From Methylomonas sp. LW13 (GTDB taxonomy: Bacteria; Pseudomonadota; Gammaproteobacteria; Methylococcales; Methylomonadaceae): a stretch of 64,000 nucleotides of DNA. The position numbers were made by a program, and so were the translations under genes. The notes beneath the pieces were generated by a model, which was not told where the DNA came from, ran no database searches, and saw only the letters and a program-made list of their open reading frames with translations. Positions 54,415 to 62,964 of this stretch are shown here, piece by piece (within the stretch, counting starts at the first letter, position 1; every line of letters begins with the position of its first letter). The stretch spans positions 558,001 to 622,000 of the forward strand of contig NZ_CP033381.1 of NCBI RefSeq assembly GCF_016865255.1, read 5' to 3'.

Positions 54415-55149
54415 ATGCGTTGCCATCAAGTCGATTATCAGATTATCGGTCATGACATCCAAATGGTCGAAGTCGAGCTCGACCCCAAAGAAACCGTGAT
54501 CGCCGAAGCGGGGGCGATGACGTATCTGGAGCAGGATATAGACTTCGAAGCCAAGATGGGCGACGGTTCCGGTGGGGTGATGGATAAGCTGTTTGGTATC
54601 GGCAAACGCATGCTCACCGGCGAGTCGGTATTTTTGACCCATTTCACCAATCACGGTGCGCAAAAACGCCGGGTGGCCTTTGCCGCGCCTTTTCCGGGCT
54701 CAATCGCGGCATTGAATATGGCTGAATTGGGTGAAGAAGTGATTTGCCAGAAATCGGCGTTTTTAGCGGCGGCTTACGGCACCCAAGTGGATATCGCTTT
54801 CAACAAACGTCTGGGTAGCGGCTTTTTCGGTGGCGAAGGTTTTATTCTGCAACGTCTGCGCGGTGACGGCATGGCCTTTATCCACGCCGGCGGCACGGTG
54901 ATCCGTAAGGAATTGCGTAACGAAACCTTGCGTCTGGATACCGGCTGTCTGGTGGCGTTCAGCGGCGACATCGATTACAACATTGGCATGAGTGGCGGCT
55001 TGAAAAGCATGCTGTTCGGCGGTGAGGGCTTGTTTCTGGCGACGCTGACAGGCACCGGTTCGGTGTGGATCCAGAGCATGCCGTTTTCACGCTTGGCGGA
55101 GCGGGTGTTAAGCCAATATAAGCCAACTATCGGTCAAGATAGCCAGTAG
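54415..55149 (+). CDS. AIM24/TIGR00266-family protein
   Basis: 244 aa with AGGAGAT before the ATG. Conserved features: [73 protein letters not shown] and [20 protein letters not shown]. It is a double-psi beta-barrel-like fold related to mitochondrial AIM24; bacterial function unknown. Convergent with radC. Confidence 0.92.
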   Translation: MRCHQVDYQIIGHDIQMVEVELDPKETVIAEAGAMTYLEQDIDFEAKMGDGSGGVMDKLFGIGKRMLTGESVFLTHFTNHGAQKRRVAFAAPFPGSIAALNMAELGEEVICQKSAFLAAAYGTQVDIAFNKRLGSGFFGGEGFILQRLRGDGMAFIHAGGTVIRKELRNETLRLDTGCLVAFSGDIDYNIGMSGGLKSMLFGGEGLFLATLTGTGSVWIQSMPFSRLAERVLSQYKPTIGQDSQ

Positions 55150-55162
55150 CGGCGGTCAAGAG

Positions 55163-55837
55163 CTAAAGCAAGCCATGTTCGGCAAACGAAAAGGGCTGGC
55201 CGTCGCCGACGATGAAATGGTCCAGTACGCGGATGTCGAACAGGCCCAAGGCCTGTTTGAGTTTGTCGGTAATTTGCCGGTCGGCTTGGCTGGGTTCGTT
55301 GATGCCGGACGGATGATTGTGAGCAAATATGACCGCTGCCGCATGATGAAATAAGGCCCTTTTTGCCACTTCGCGCGGATAGACGCTGGCACCGTCGATG
55401 GTGCCGCGAAACAGCTCTTCCCATTGAATCACCCGATGCTGGTTGTCCAGAAACAGGCAGGCGAACACTTCGAAACTGTAGCTACGCAATTGGGCGCTGA
55501 GATAGGCGCGCGTGATGTCCGGGCTGGTCAAGGCGCTGCCGCGTTGCAATATCTCGGCGAAATGGCGGCGGGCCATTTCCAGTACGGCTTGTAATTGGGC
55601 GTATTTTGCATCGCCTAAACCGTTGCTCCGGCAAAAGCGTTGTTGATCGGCGCCGAGCAGCGCCTGCAAGGAGCCGTATTCGCTCAACAAATCGCGGGCC
55701 ATATCCACCGCCGACTTGCCGGGTGTGCCGGTACGCAGAAAAATCGCCAGTAGCTCGGCGTCCGTCAGCGCGGTAGCGCCACGCTGCAAGAGTTTTTCAC
55801 GGGGTCGCTCGTCTGTGGGCCAATTCTTGATGCTCAT
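55163..55837 (-). CDS. radC: RadC-family JAB/MPN domain protein
   Basis: 224 aa from ATG 55837 (GGGAGGAG 6 nt upstream). N-terminal helix-hairpin-helix region ([33 protein letters not shown]) and a C-terminal MPN/JAB metal site, [14 protein letters not shown], with the upstream Glu. Despite the name, a direct DNA-repair role is not established for the family. Complete length. Confidence 0.94.
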   Translation of the reverse strand: MSIKNWPTDERPREKLLQRGATALTDAELLAIFLRTGTPGKSAVDMARDLLSEYGSLQALLGADQQRFCRSNGLGDAKYAQLQAVLEMARRHFAEILQRGSALTSPDITRAYLSAQLRSYSFEVFACLFLDNQHRVIQWEELFRGTIDGASVYPREVAKRALFHHAAAVIFAHNHPSGINEPSQADRQITDKLKQALGLFDIRVLDHFIVGDGQPFSFAEHGLL

Positions 55838-55897
55838 CAACTCCTCCCGGCCGTTAATAATTGATTTTAAGCATAGAAGAAGCAGAAGGAGTTTGCC

Positions 55898-55945
55898 ATG
55901 AAGCAAACTGAAAAGATTAAATGGCTAATTGCGCCGAGACTTTAG
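55898..55945 (+). CDS. 15-codon mini-ORF with strong ribosome site
   Basis: AGAAGGAG 6-7 nt before ATG; product [15 protein letters not shown] then TAG. Placed between divergent-looking radC and the convergent DyP gene (gap 55838-56071). It may be a real micropeptide or a chance; nothing else supports it. Confidence 0.25.
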   Translation: MKQTEKIKWLIAPRL

Positions 55946-56071
55946 GTGCGCTGCACGCAAAGTTAGCGATGAAGGGAATGTTTGCAAGGCGTTGGCATGC
56001 TTGCCGCAGCTTGGCGAAAGACTCCTTTCGCCAAGCGAATTCAATAGCAGAGCTTACTGCAAAATGCCCAA

Positions 56072-57427
56072 TCAGGAACTAGCCAGCAAGCCCAGCGCAC
56101 TCAAACTAGGTAAAAAGAAATAACTGCCGCCTCGTGTCGTCACAAATTGCTGAAATCCGCAAACCCGCCGCCGCAATGGTTCATCCTGAATCGTAAAGTT
56201 GCGATTTTCCACTACGCCGCTACCAATCAATGGATCGTCTTCGTCGTACAAACCGGCGAATTTCACGCTGTTGATCCAGGTGTGTTGCACAAATTCGAAC
56301 TGGCGTTCGATATTGGCGTTTAAGCAGATGAACAAAAGACCGCGCTCTTTGCCGTCGTCTTTAGCCGGAGTTTCCAGGAAGTTGCCGTAGCTGCGGCCGC
56401 GGCGCAGGATGCGGTGGCGGTTGGCGACTTTCAAGGCTTCTTCTGCGGTGGCACCCAAGCCGACTGCTCTGGGATTGGCCCTACGAATGTGCGAACCCAG
56501 CGGACAGCCGGTGCCGTGCGGGTCTTTGGTGAAATTGAAGCTGTTATCAACCTTATTCGGATCGCTGTCCTGATTAGGCTCCACCACCGCGCCGCTTTTC
56601 CAGCGGCCGACGAATTTGGCGGCTAGATAATCGGCAGTGATACCTTGCCGCGCGGCTTCGTCCTCCATGAATTGCCAGAACGCGCCGACATCCTGTTTCA
56701 ATTGCCGCAACACCAGATAAGTACCATTTTTACCGAACGCTTCACCGGCACTACCCAATTGCGGCATTTTGGTGAGTTTGCCGTCGTATTGGTTGGGATA
56801 ACCCAGCAAAAACTCGCCGGTAGCGATTTCGCCGGTGCCGCTGGTGGTCGGGAAGCCGTCTACGACGGGGTCGGAAATGCCGTCGGCAAAACCGAAATGC
56901 TCCAAGGTAAAGCCGTTGGCGTCCTGTTTTTTCTCGCCGGCATCCAGGCGTTGCACGATGCTCAAGCCGGCGCCTTTAAAGGCTTTTTCATGATATTTCT
57001 GGCTGGCGTTGTGGATGGCGTCGTTTTTGGAGAACAGCATAAACAACAGGTCCACCCGTTTTTGGCCGCTGCCCCAATCCCAGGCGCTGGGATCGTTGAT
57101 GCCGCGGTCGCCCAGCAGCGCGGAACGATGTTCGGAATCCATGCCTTCCCGGAAGGACAGTTCGAAGCTGTAAAGGCTGTCTTTATCCAGGTTGAGCTGT
57201 TCGAAACCGGAATAACTGATCGCCAGGTTGATACGGTTTTCAGTTTCATCGGTCGGTTTGTCCGCGCCATGGCTGATTTGGTTTTGATCGACCAGATTTT
57301 TCAGCCAAGGTTTCGTTTTGCCGGCATCGTCGATTTTTAACAGGTAATAACTACAGTGGGCCATATGTTTGTTATAGCCGCTAAATACGATGCCTTGTAC
57401 GTCGTCTAATTTATCGATGGTGGTCAT
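56072..57427 (-). CDS. Dye-decolorizing (DyP-type) haem peroxidase
   Basis: 451 aa. DyP signatures: FGFADGISDPVVDGF (GxxDG with the distal Asp), the proximal haem His in PLGSHIRRANPR, and ERGLLFICLNANIERQFEFV. No signal peptide, so it may be cytoplasmic. The subfamily is the longer C/D-like form. It is the last gene of a three-gene unit with the GST-P450 fusion and the duplicated-barrel membrane protein (14-nt gap to the latter). Likely a peroxide-dependent oxidase; substrate unknown. Confidence 0.93.
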   Translation of the reverse strand: MTTIDKLDDVQGIVFSGYNKHMAHCSYYLLKIDDAGKTKPWLKNLVDQNQISHGADKPTDETENRINLAISYSGFEQLNLDKDSLYSFELSFREGMDSEHRSALLGDRGINDPSAWDWGSGQKRVDLLFMLFSKNDAIHNASQKYHEKAFKGAGLSIVQRLDAGEKKQDANGFTLEHFGFADGISDPVVDGFPTTSGTGEIATGEFLLGYPNQYDGKLTKMPQLGSAGEAFGKNGTYLVLRQLKQDVGAFWQFMEDEAARQGITADYLAAKFVGRWKSGAVVEPNQDSDPNKVDNSFNFTKDPHGTGCPLGSHIRRANPRAVGLGATAEEALKVANRHRILRRGRSYGNFLETPAKDDGKERGLLFICLNANIERQFEFVQHTWINSVKFAGLYDEDDPLIGSGVVENRNFTIQDEPLRRRVCGFQQFVTTRGGSYFFLPSLSALGLLASS

Positions 57428-57440
57428 TGTGGGAGTCCTT

Positions 57441-58745
57441 TTATAAGCATCTCAGCCAAGCAGCCAGATTGGTCGTGGAAAACAAGCCTTCGTGTATCGC
57501 CCGGTTATTGGCGACATTTTTCACGGACAAATCGATGTAGGCGCTATACCAAACCAACTCGGCAAGCTGGCTGTTTCTGGCGAAATTTTTGAAGCGCTGC
57601 TCGTCGCGGGAGCCGCCGCGCAAGGCCAGCCATTGGGTATCCGGAAAGCCCCGGTCCTTGCCTAATTGCGTGTTGCTCCAAACGGCGGTCAAGCCGACGC
57701 TGGCGTGGTCGATGAATTCGCCCAGGTAGTTTTCCCAGCTACCGTCGTAATTGCTCATGAACAACAGGCGTTTATTGCCGGGCAGAATCACCCAGCGGGC
57801 AAAATGGATAGTGACGATGCCGCTGAGGTCGCCTTTGGTGGCCACCAGTTTGGCTACCAAATTGATGCCGGCCAGCACTATTTTCAGGGTGGTCAACCGA
57901 AACCAGCCGGGTTTGATTTCGATGACGCTGGTCAGATGGTTTTGTAATTGCCGGTCTTCCACGCGCTGGATGGCTTGCATCTGTTCGGAGACTGCCCAGG
58001 GTTTGTCGTCCTGCTTATCGCGCATTTCGTTCCAGCGCAACAGCACGGCGAATGCGACGCCGGCTATCAGCGCCAGTACCGCCAAAAACTCCACCAGCGG
58101 CCCGAATATCCCGAAAAAACCGCCTACCAATAAAATCCCCAGCGCTGCTAATAAGCCGTTGAAGATCATTTGTCCGGCGCTGTTTAAAAACGGTTGCGGG
58201 GTGGGTTTGTTGATGGCGCCTAGATGCTTGACGATGTCGGCGTGAATTTCGGCCGGTTGCTTGGCCGCCAGTTCCGCGCGATTGGCGTCGATATAGGCTT
58301 CGATGCGTTGACGGATTTGTTGTTGCTCGTAAATCGCATTACGGGTCTGGCCGGGGTGGGCGACGTAAAAGGCATTGGCGCCATAGTCGTTCTTTAACAA
58401 ATACTCAGCCAGTTGGCTGGCGTTGTTGCTCGGATAGTCCTTGCAGCAGCTATAAACGGTATTCACAAACTCCGGATTGCCAGCAATCAGGTCGTTGATA
58501 AATTGCTTCACCTCGCCGTCGATATTGGCTTCAAACGCTAGCAGGGCGGGCTCGCCGGTATCGACCTCGGAGGGATGTTTGCCGGGAATGACGAAAAAAG
58601 TGCAATAGTGCAGCTGTTGATAATTGGAAAATTTAATCACCGGATTGTTTTTAATATCCGTGCCTATCGGCGCCAGATACGCTTCCAGCTTTTGCAGCTG
58701 GTCCGGCAATATTTCCGTGATAACGGTCATGGGGTTTTGTTGCAT
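57441..58745 (-). CDS. Membrane protein with two ferredoxin-like (dimeric alpha/beta-barrel) halves
   Basis: 434 aa from ATG 58745 (AGGA 7 nt upstream). Two similar segments, LHYCTFFVIPG...PALLAFEANIDGEVKQFI (about 45-90) and IHFARWVILPGN...LLFMSNYDGSWENYLGEFI (about 320-360), read as repeated ferredoxin-like folds of the kind in DyP/Cld/EthD proteins. A hydrophobic hairpin separates them (LLAALGILLVGGFFGIFG and FLAVLALIAGVAFAVLL). No haem-binding His is evident. Family not recognised; its location between GST-P450 and DyP suggests an accessory or lipid-processing part of that system. Confidence 0.8.
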   Translation of the reverse strand: MQQNPMTVITEILPDQLQKLEAYLAPIGTDIKNNPVIKFSNYQQLHYCTFFVIPGKHPSEVDTGEPALLAFEANIDGEVKQFINDLIAGNPEFVNTVYSCCKDYPSNNASQLAEYLLKNDYGANAFYVAHPGQTRNAIYEQQQIRQRIEAYIDANRAELAAKQPAEIHADIVKHLGAINKPTPQPFLNSAGQMIFNGLLAALGILLVGGFFGIFGPLVEFLAVLALIAGVAFAVLLRWNEMRDKQDDKPWAVSEQMQAIQRVEDRQLQNHLTSVIEIKPGWFRLTTLKIVLAGINLVAKLVATKGDLSGIVTIHFARWVILPGNKRLLFMSNYDGSWENYLGEFIDHASVGLTAVWSNTQLGKDRGFPDTQWLALRGGSRDEQRFKNFARNSQLAELVWYSAYIDLSVKNVANNRAIHEGLFSTTNLAAWLRCL

Positions 58746-58785
58746 ACACACGTCCTCTTGAAATTATTATCGTGCTGGTAAAAAG

Positions 58786-60822
58786 TTACCGATCAAAGCT
58801 CAGGACAAATTGATCGGGAAACGGTCCGTCGTACAAAATGCCGCTATTTATTTTTAAGTTGTTCAAACGTAGCAAACTGGCTACCAAAGTTGGAATCTGG
58901 ATACGATTGATATATTCACCAAAACAGCGGTGCATGCCGTCGCCAAAATGCATATACCGATCCAACGCGCGATCGTCACGCACGCTGAAAGGCTCCGGCC
59001 AGGCGCTGTCGTCGAACATCGCCGAGGCGGTAAAGGCGAAGACTTCGGTGCCGGGCGGAATCTTCACGCCGGCAATCTCCGCGCCGTTTTTACAATGCCG
59101 GCGCATGGCCGCCGCCATGGTGTTGAAACGGAACACGTCGAAGCACAAATGCAATAGCTTGTCTTCGTCATCGACCACCTGTTTGGCACGTTGCAATACA
59201 TCGGGCTTGCTAAGCAATTGCTCGACAATCAAGGTAGTAGCCATCGAGGTGGTATCCAAAGCACCAACAATCAAGCCGGAGATGTTGCGGCGGATACCGT
59301 CGTCGTCCAGATCGTGCTCGCCGTCCATGCCCATTTTGATGAGCCGCGACAGAAAATCTTCAAACTGCTCGCCTTGCTGGATGCGCTGCCGGCGCTCGGC
59401 AATCAAATTCAACAGATACGGCCCCATCTCATGAAAGGACTGCTCGGCGGTGATTTGAATGCTGCGCTGGTTACTTAGATTCAAAAACAGGTCGTGAAAC
59501 AGTGAGCGCATCCAACGCATCATCGTCACTTCGTCCGGCCCTGGCACCCCCAGGTAATCGCGAATAAAACGCCGCGCCACTGGTCGGGTTAATTGCGACA
59601 CCATGTCGATGCGGCCTACCGGCAACGCAGCCTGGATCATGTCATCGCAATGCTGGCGGACGATGCGGCGAATCAATTGGTCTTCGCCGGGCTTGATCAC
59701 TCGGCGCAGCGCACCTTGCTCTTTGCTGTAGGTTTCGGAACGATCCATCCCTAAAAAGAATGGCCCGTTCAGGCGTTGCATATTGGGCGCGTTGATCTCG
59801 GCAATCGTAAACTCGGTGTCGCGCGCCAGCGTTTCGCGGACATCGCTGTCACGAGTCACCAAAGCGCGTTTGCCCAGGACCAGTACCGGTTTATGTTTTC
59901 GTAACAATCCGAATAGCCAACGTTGCACCGTGGCGCCGGTCAGCATTGCAACGCCGCGAGCCAGGTAATAACTGACGATATTTTGCGGCGTGGTGGACGT
60001 AGGATGATAGTCCAGAGCGGGTGCCGGCGTGGGCCGGTGCTCGCGGTACATTTTCAAGGCCAGGGCGCCGGTGGGGGTAGCTGCCAATTGCTCGACAAAA
60101 GCCTGGTATGCAGCCGGTAATTCTGCTTTGCTAGGCTGTACGCCGCCGAATTGGGCCGGCAACAGCACTGGTGCAGACAGTGCTGCCAGACAATAATCAG
60201 CGATGCTGGGCTGGTTGCCCAGCAAATAGGTTCTGCCGTCGGCTAGCAGAGTGTCCAGCTCCGCAAAGATCGCCTCGATTTGTTGTTTGCAGGGTTCGAC
60301 TTGGCCGGGATCGGCAGGTAGGGATTTTTCCATGGCTTGAGCCAATATCGGATAAGCGCGTTCGGCTAACCATTTTTGCCAGGCTGGCACCCGCTGCTGC
60401 CAGAAAGACAGCACGGTTTCTTTGTGTGGCAGCAACATCGCATAGCCGTAATTGCGTGTCGCCAAGCCTAATTTGTCCACCAGCAAGGCCAGCAAGCGTT
60501 CGGTCTCCGCCAAGCCTTTCTCATCGCGCGGATACAGCCGCAGTTCGGCGGGCAAACGGGCGTCGATGTATTGCAGCGATTCGTGCATGGTACATAAGGT
60601 TGCTTCGCTGGTGATCAGCACCGGCATGGCTTTAGCATCGGCACCCGCCAACAAGAAGGAGGGTAAATGCAGCATCGGCACGCTGCCTTCTTCCCGGTAC
60701 GGTACCCCGCCGTAATCGAGCATCCAGCGGACTAATTCGCTGATATGGGATACAGGAATCGTTAATAAACGATTCAGTTGTTTGGATTTGGCTCCACGCC
60801 GCGTACTGCCGGGTTTGATCAT
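58786..60822 (-). CDS. GST-like domain fused to cytochrome P450
   Basis: 678 aa from ATG 60822 (GAGGAGGGAATC upstream). Residues about 25-265 resemble a glutathione transferase: a thioredoxin-like N-part (ELVRWMLDYGGVPY, VPMLHLPSFLL, ESLQYIDARLP) and a helical part (TYLLGNQPSIADYCLAALSA). Residues about 285-678 are a P450: I-helix IVGALDTTSMATT and haem loop FGDGMHRCFGEY with Cys633. The K-helix ExxR appears as DVFR, so Glu is Asp. It heads the operon with the barrel protein and DyP peroxidase. The fusion suggests peroxygenase- or isomerase-like handling of a lipid or glutathione-linked substrate. Confidence 0.9.
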   Translation of the reverse strand: MIKPGSTRRGAKSKQLNRLLTIPVSHISELVRWMLDYGGVPYREEGSVPMLHLPSFLLAGADAKAMPVLITSEATLCTMHESLQYIDARLPAELRLYPRDEKGLAETERLLALLVDKLGLATRNYGYAMLLPHKETVLSFWQQRVPAWQKWLAERAYPILAQAMEKSLPADPGQVEPCKQQIEAIFAELDTLLADGRTYLLGNQPSIADYCLAALSAPVLLPAQFGGVQPSKAELPAAYQAFVEQLAATPTGALALKMYREHRPTPAPALDYHPTSTTPQNIVSYYLARGVAMLTGATVQRWLFGLLRKHKPVLVLGKRALVTRDSDVRETLARDTEFTIAEINAPNMQRLNGPFFLGMDRSETYSKEQGALRRVIKPGEDQLIRRIVRQHCDDMIQAALPVGRIDMVSQLTRPVARRFIRDYLGVPGPDEVTMMRWMRSLFHDLFLNLSNQRSIQITAEQSFHEMGPYLLNLIAERRQRIQQGEQFEDFLSRLIKMGMDGEHDLDDDGIRRNISGLIVGALDTTSMATTLIVEQLLSKPDVLQRAKQVVDDEDKLLHLCFDVFRFNTMAAAMRRHCKNGAEIAGVKIPPGTEVFAFTASAMFDDSAWPEPFSVRDDRALDRYMHFGDGMHRCFGEYINRIQIPTLVASLLRLNNLKINSGILYDGPFPDQFVLSFDR

Positions 60823-61215
60823 GATTCCCTCCTCTTGCTTGCTATTGTTATAGTTTTTAATGCTATAGCTGGCATACACCGATGACTGTTTAGTCATGTC
60901 GGCTTGAATGGCATGTTGGTATGCGCGCTGGGTAAAACAGCTTGTCGGTCTGCTGACTTATGCCGTTATCGGCTGCCAAGCACTTGTTAACCCATCCGCG
61001 AATCAAGCGCCGAGCTTTAACGGAGTATCAATAATAGATCAATCGTAACTAATTGAAATAAAAAGCGAAAGATAAAATGTTGCTTAGCAACAACCGTGCC
61101 TAAATGCGAAGCACGTCACAAAACGCGCTGGGCGGCGCCCGCCTGGTACCTAGCAAACGGAAAGCTTCTCTGTCGCCGGAATCCGCTGCAAATCTTCCGA
61201 TTCTTTCTCTGCGGG
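60823..61215. other. Intergenic region between divergent P450 and phoD-type genes
   Basis: About 390 bases, no supportable gene. Promoters for the P450 operon should lie here. A short GTTGCTTAGCAAC palindrome is at about 61078-61090. Confidence 0.4.
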
Positions 61216-61250
61216 CCTTAATCAGATTGTCATTTGCTGCTGCCTATAAT
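61216..61250 (+). promoter_or_regulatory. Pho-type promoter of the phosphatase gene
   Basis: CCTTAAT-CAGA-TTGTCAT (61216-61233) fits the 7-4-7 Pho-box with a strong second half (6/7), followed 11 nt later by a perfect -10, TATAAT (61245-61250). No -35 is present, as in PhoB-activated promoters where the box replaces it. Confidence 0.6.
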
Positions 61251-61284
61251 CCCGGCCTCTTCACAACGCTTAGGAGCAGTCACA

Positions 61285-62880
61285 ATGCAATTCATAAAGC
61301 CAACCAAACTGGCATTGGCAATAGCCGGCTTGTTAGCGCTGAACGCGCCGGTATTTGCGGAAACCGTTGACGTACCGCAAATGGAGCAAGGTATTCAGAT
61401 CGGCGATTTAGCGCCTGGACGTGCTATCGTTTGGAGCCGGGCGGATCGGCCGGCGCGGATGATGCTGAAATATGCTTATAACCCGCAGTTTAAGGACGCG
61501 ATTAGTGTCCGCGGCCCCTATGCATTGGCCGAAACCGACTTTACCGCGCGCCAGGGCTTGACCGGGTTAGCTGATGGCAAAGACGTCTATGTGAAAGTCT
61601 GGTTTGAAGATTTGACTAATGCTCGCGGCAAAAGCGCACCGGTGGTCGGACATTTCCATACTATCGGTAAGCGCGACGACATCCGCTTCGTTTGGGGCGG
61701 CGACACCGCTGGTCAAGGCTGGGGTATCAACGAAAGCTTTGGCGGCATGAAAATCTACGAAGCCATGCGCCAAGTCCAGCCGCAGTTTTTCATTCAAAGC
61801 GGTGACAACGTGTATTCCGACGGCCCGATTCCGGAGAGTAAGCTGGCCGAGAACGGCCAGCTTTGGACTAACGTGGTCACGCCGGAAGTGAGCAAAGTCG
61901 CTGAAACCTTGGACGAGTTCCGTGGCCGCTACAAATACAATCTGTTAGACGAAAACGTCCGCCGCTTCAATGCCGAAGTGCCGCAAATTTGGCAGTGGGA
62001 CGACCATGAGGTGGTGAATAACTGGTCAGATTCCAAAGACCTGAGCGCCGATCCGCGCTACACCGAAAAAAATATACCGACGCTAATTGCCCGCGCCACT
62101 AAAGCCTTCCTGGAATATGCACCTCTGCGTCCGCACGATGCCGAAGAATCCGAGCGGATTTATCGCAAAATTTCCTACGGCAAACTATTGGACGTGTTCG
62201 TACTGGATATGCGCAGCTATCGCGGCCCGAATACCGCTAATCTGCAATCTCAAGAAAATGCCGAAACCGCTTTCCTCGGTGCCGAGCAAATGGCTTGGCT
62301 GCAGGACGAGTTGAAGCACTCTAAAGCCACCTGGAAAGTCATCTCCGCCGACATGCCGATTGGTTTGAATATCGGCGACGGTAACACGGCCCAAGGCCAG
62401 GCGCGTTGGGAAGCTGTAGCTAATGGCAATGATGGGCCGGCAGCGGGTCGGGAACTGGAAATGGCTCGTTTGTTGAGTTTTATCAAGCATGAGCAAATCA
62501 ACAACCTGGTTTGGCTGACTGCCGATGTCCATTATGCCGCCGCGCATTATTATGATCCTGCCAAAGCGGCATCCAAAGACTTCGCGCCGTTCTGGGAGTT
62601 CGTCGCGGGTCCGTTAAATGCCGGTTCCTTCGGGCCCAACAGTACCGACGGTACATTCGGTCCGCAAGTGGTTTTCTCCAAAGCGCCGCCAGCCGGTCAA
62701 GCCAATCTGTCGCCTTACGCCGGCTTGCAATTTTTTGGCGAAGTGAATATCGACAAGAAAAGCCGCACCATGACGGTGGATTTTAAGGACATCGACGGCG
62801 CTGTGGTCTTCAGTAAAACTCTGGCGGCGGAAGCCGAGCGTGAACGCGAGCACGATCATAACGACCGCGATCACGACTAA
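61285..62880 (+). CDS. phoD: PhoD-type alkaline phosphatase/phosphodiesterase
   Basis: 531 aa from ATG 61285 (TAGGAG upstream). Signal peptide of about 25 residues (ALNAPVFA). Metallophosphatase motifs: FVWGGDTAGQGWGI, FFIQSGDNVYSDGP, QIWQWDDHEVVNNWS and WLTADVHYAAAHYYDP. The C-terminus is His/Asp/Glu-rich (EREHDHNDRDHD), perhaps metal binding. It releases phosphate from phosphoesters in the periplasm. Followed by a glycerophosphodiesterase; the upstream Pho-type promoter supports phosphate-starvation control. Confidence 0.9.
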   Translation: MQFIKPTKLALAIAGLLALNAPVFAETVDVPQMEQGIQIGDLAPGRAIVWSRADRPARMMLKYAYNPQFKDAISVRGPYALAETDFTARQGLTGLADGKDVYVKVWFEDLTNARGKSAPVVGHFHTIGKRDDIRFVWGGDTAGQGWGINESFGGMKIYEAMRQVQPQFFIQSGDNVYSDGPIPESKLAENGQLWTNVVTPEVSKVAETLDEFRGRYKYNLLDENVRRFNAEVPQIWQWDDHEVVNNWSDSKDLSADPRYTEKNIPTLIARATKAFLEYAPLRPHDAEESERIYRKISYGKLLDVFVLDMRSYRGPNTANLQSQENAETAFLGAEQMAWLQDELKHSKATWKVISADMPIGLNIGDGNTAQGQARWEAVANGNDGPAAGRELEMARLLSFIKHEQINNLVWLTADVHYAAAHYYDPAKAASKDFAPFWEFVAGPLNAGSFGPNSTDGTFGPQVVFSKAPPAGQANLSPYAGLQFFGEVNIDKKSRTMTVDFKDIDGAVVFSKTLAAEAEREREHDHNDRDHD

Positions 62881-62887
62881 AGCCAAG

Positions 62888-62916
62888 TGGCCGGGACGGT
62901 ATGTGCCGCCCGGCCA
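62888..62916 (+). terminator. Hairpin between the phosphatase and glycerophosphodiesterase genes
   Basis: TGGCCGGGACGG-TATGTG-CCGCCCGGCCA with one bulge, followed by TTTCTCT. A plausible rho-independent terminator, or a stabilising element if the two genes are one transcript. Confidence 0.65.
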
Positions 62917-62964
62917 TTTCTCTGGTTAAGCCATTTAACTTCAAGCAAAATAAGGACTCTATTC

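Noticed and set aside
55929-56123. 64-aa plus-strand ORF before the DyP stop
   Set aside because: No ribosome site, unusual composition, and overlap with the 3' end of the DyP peroxidase gene.
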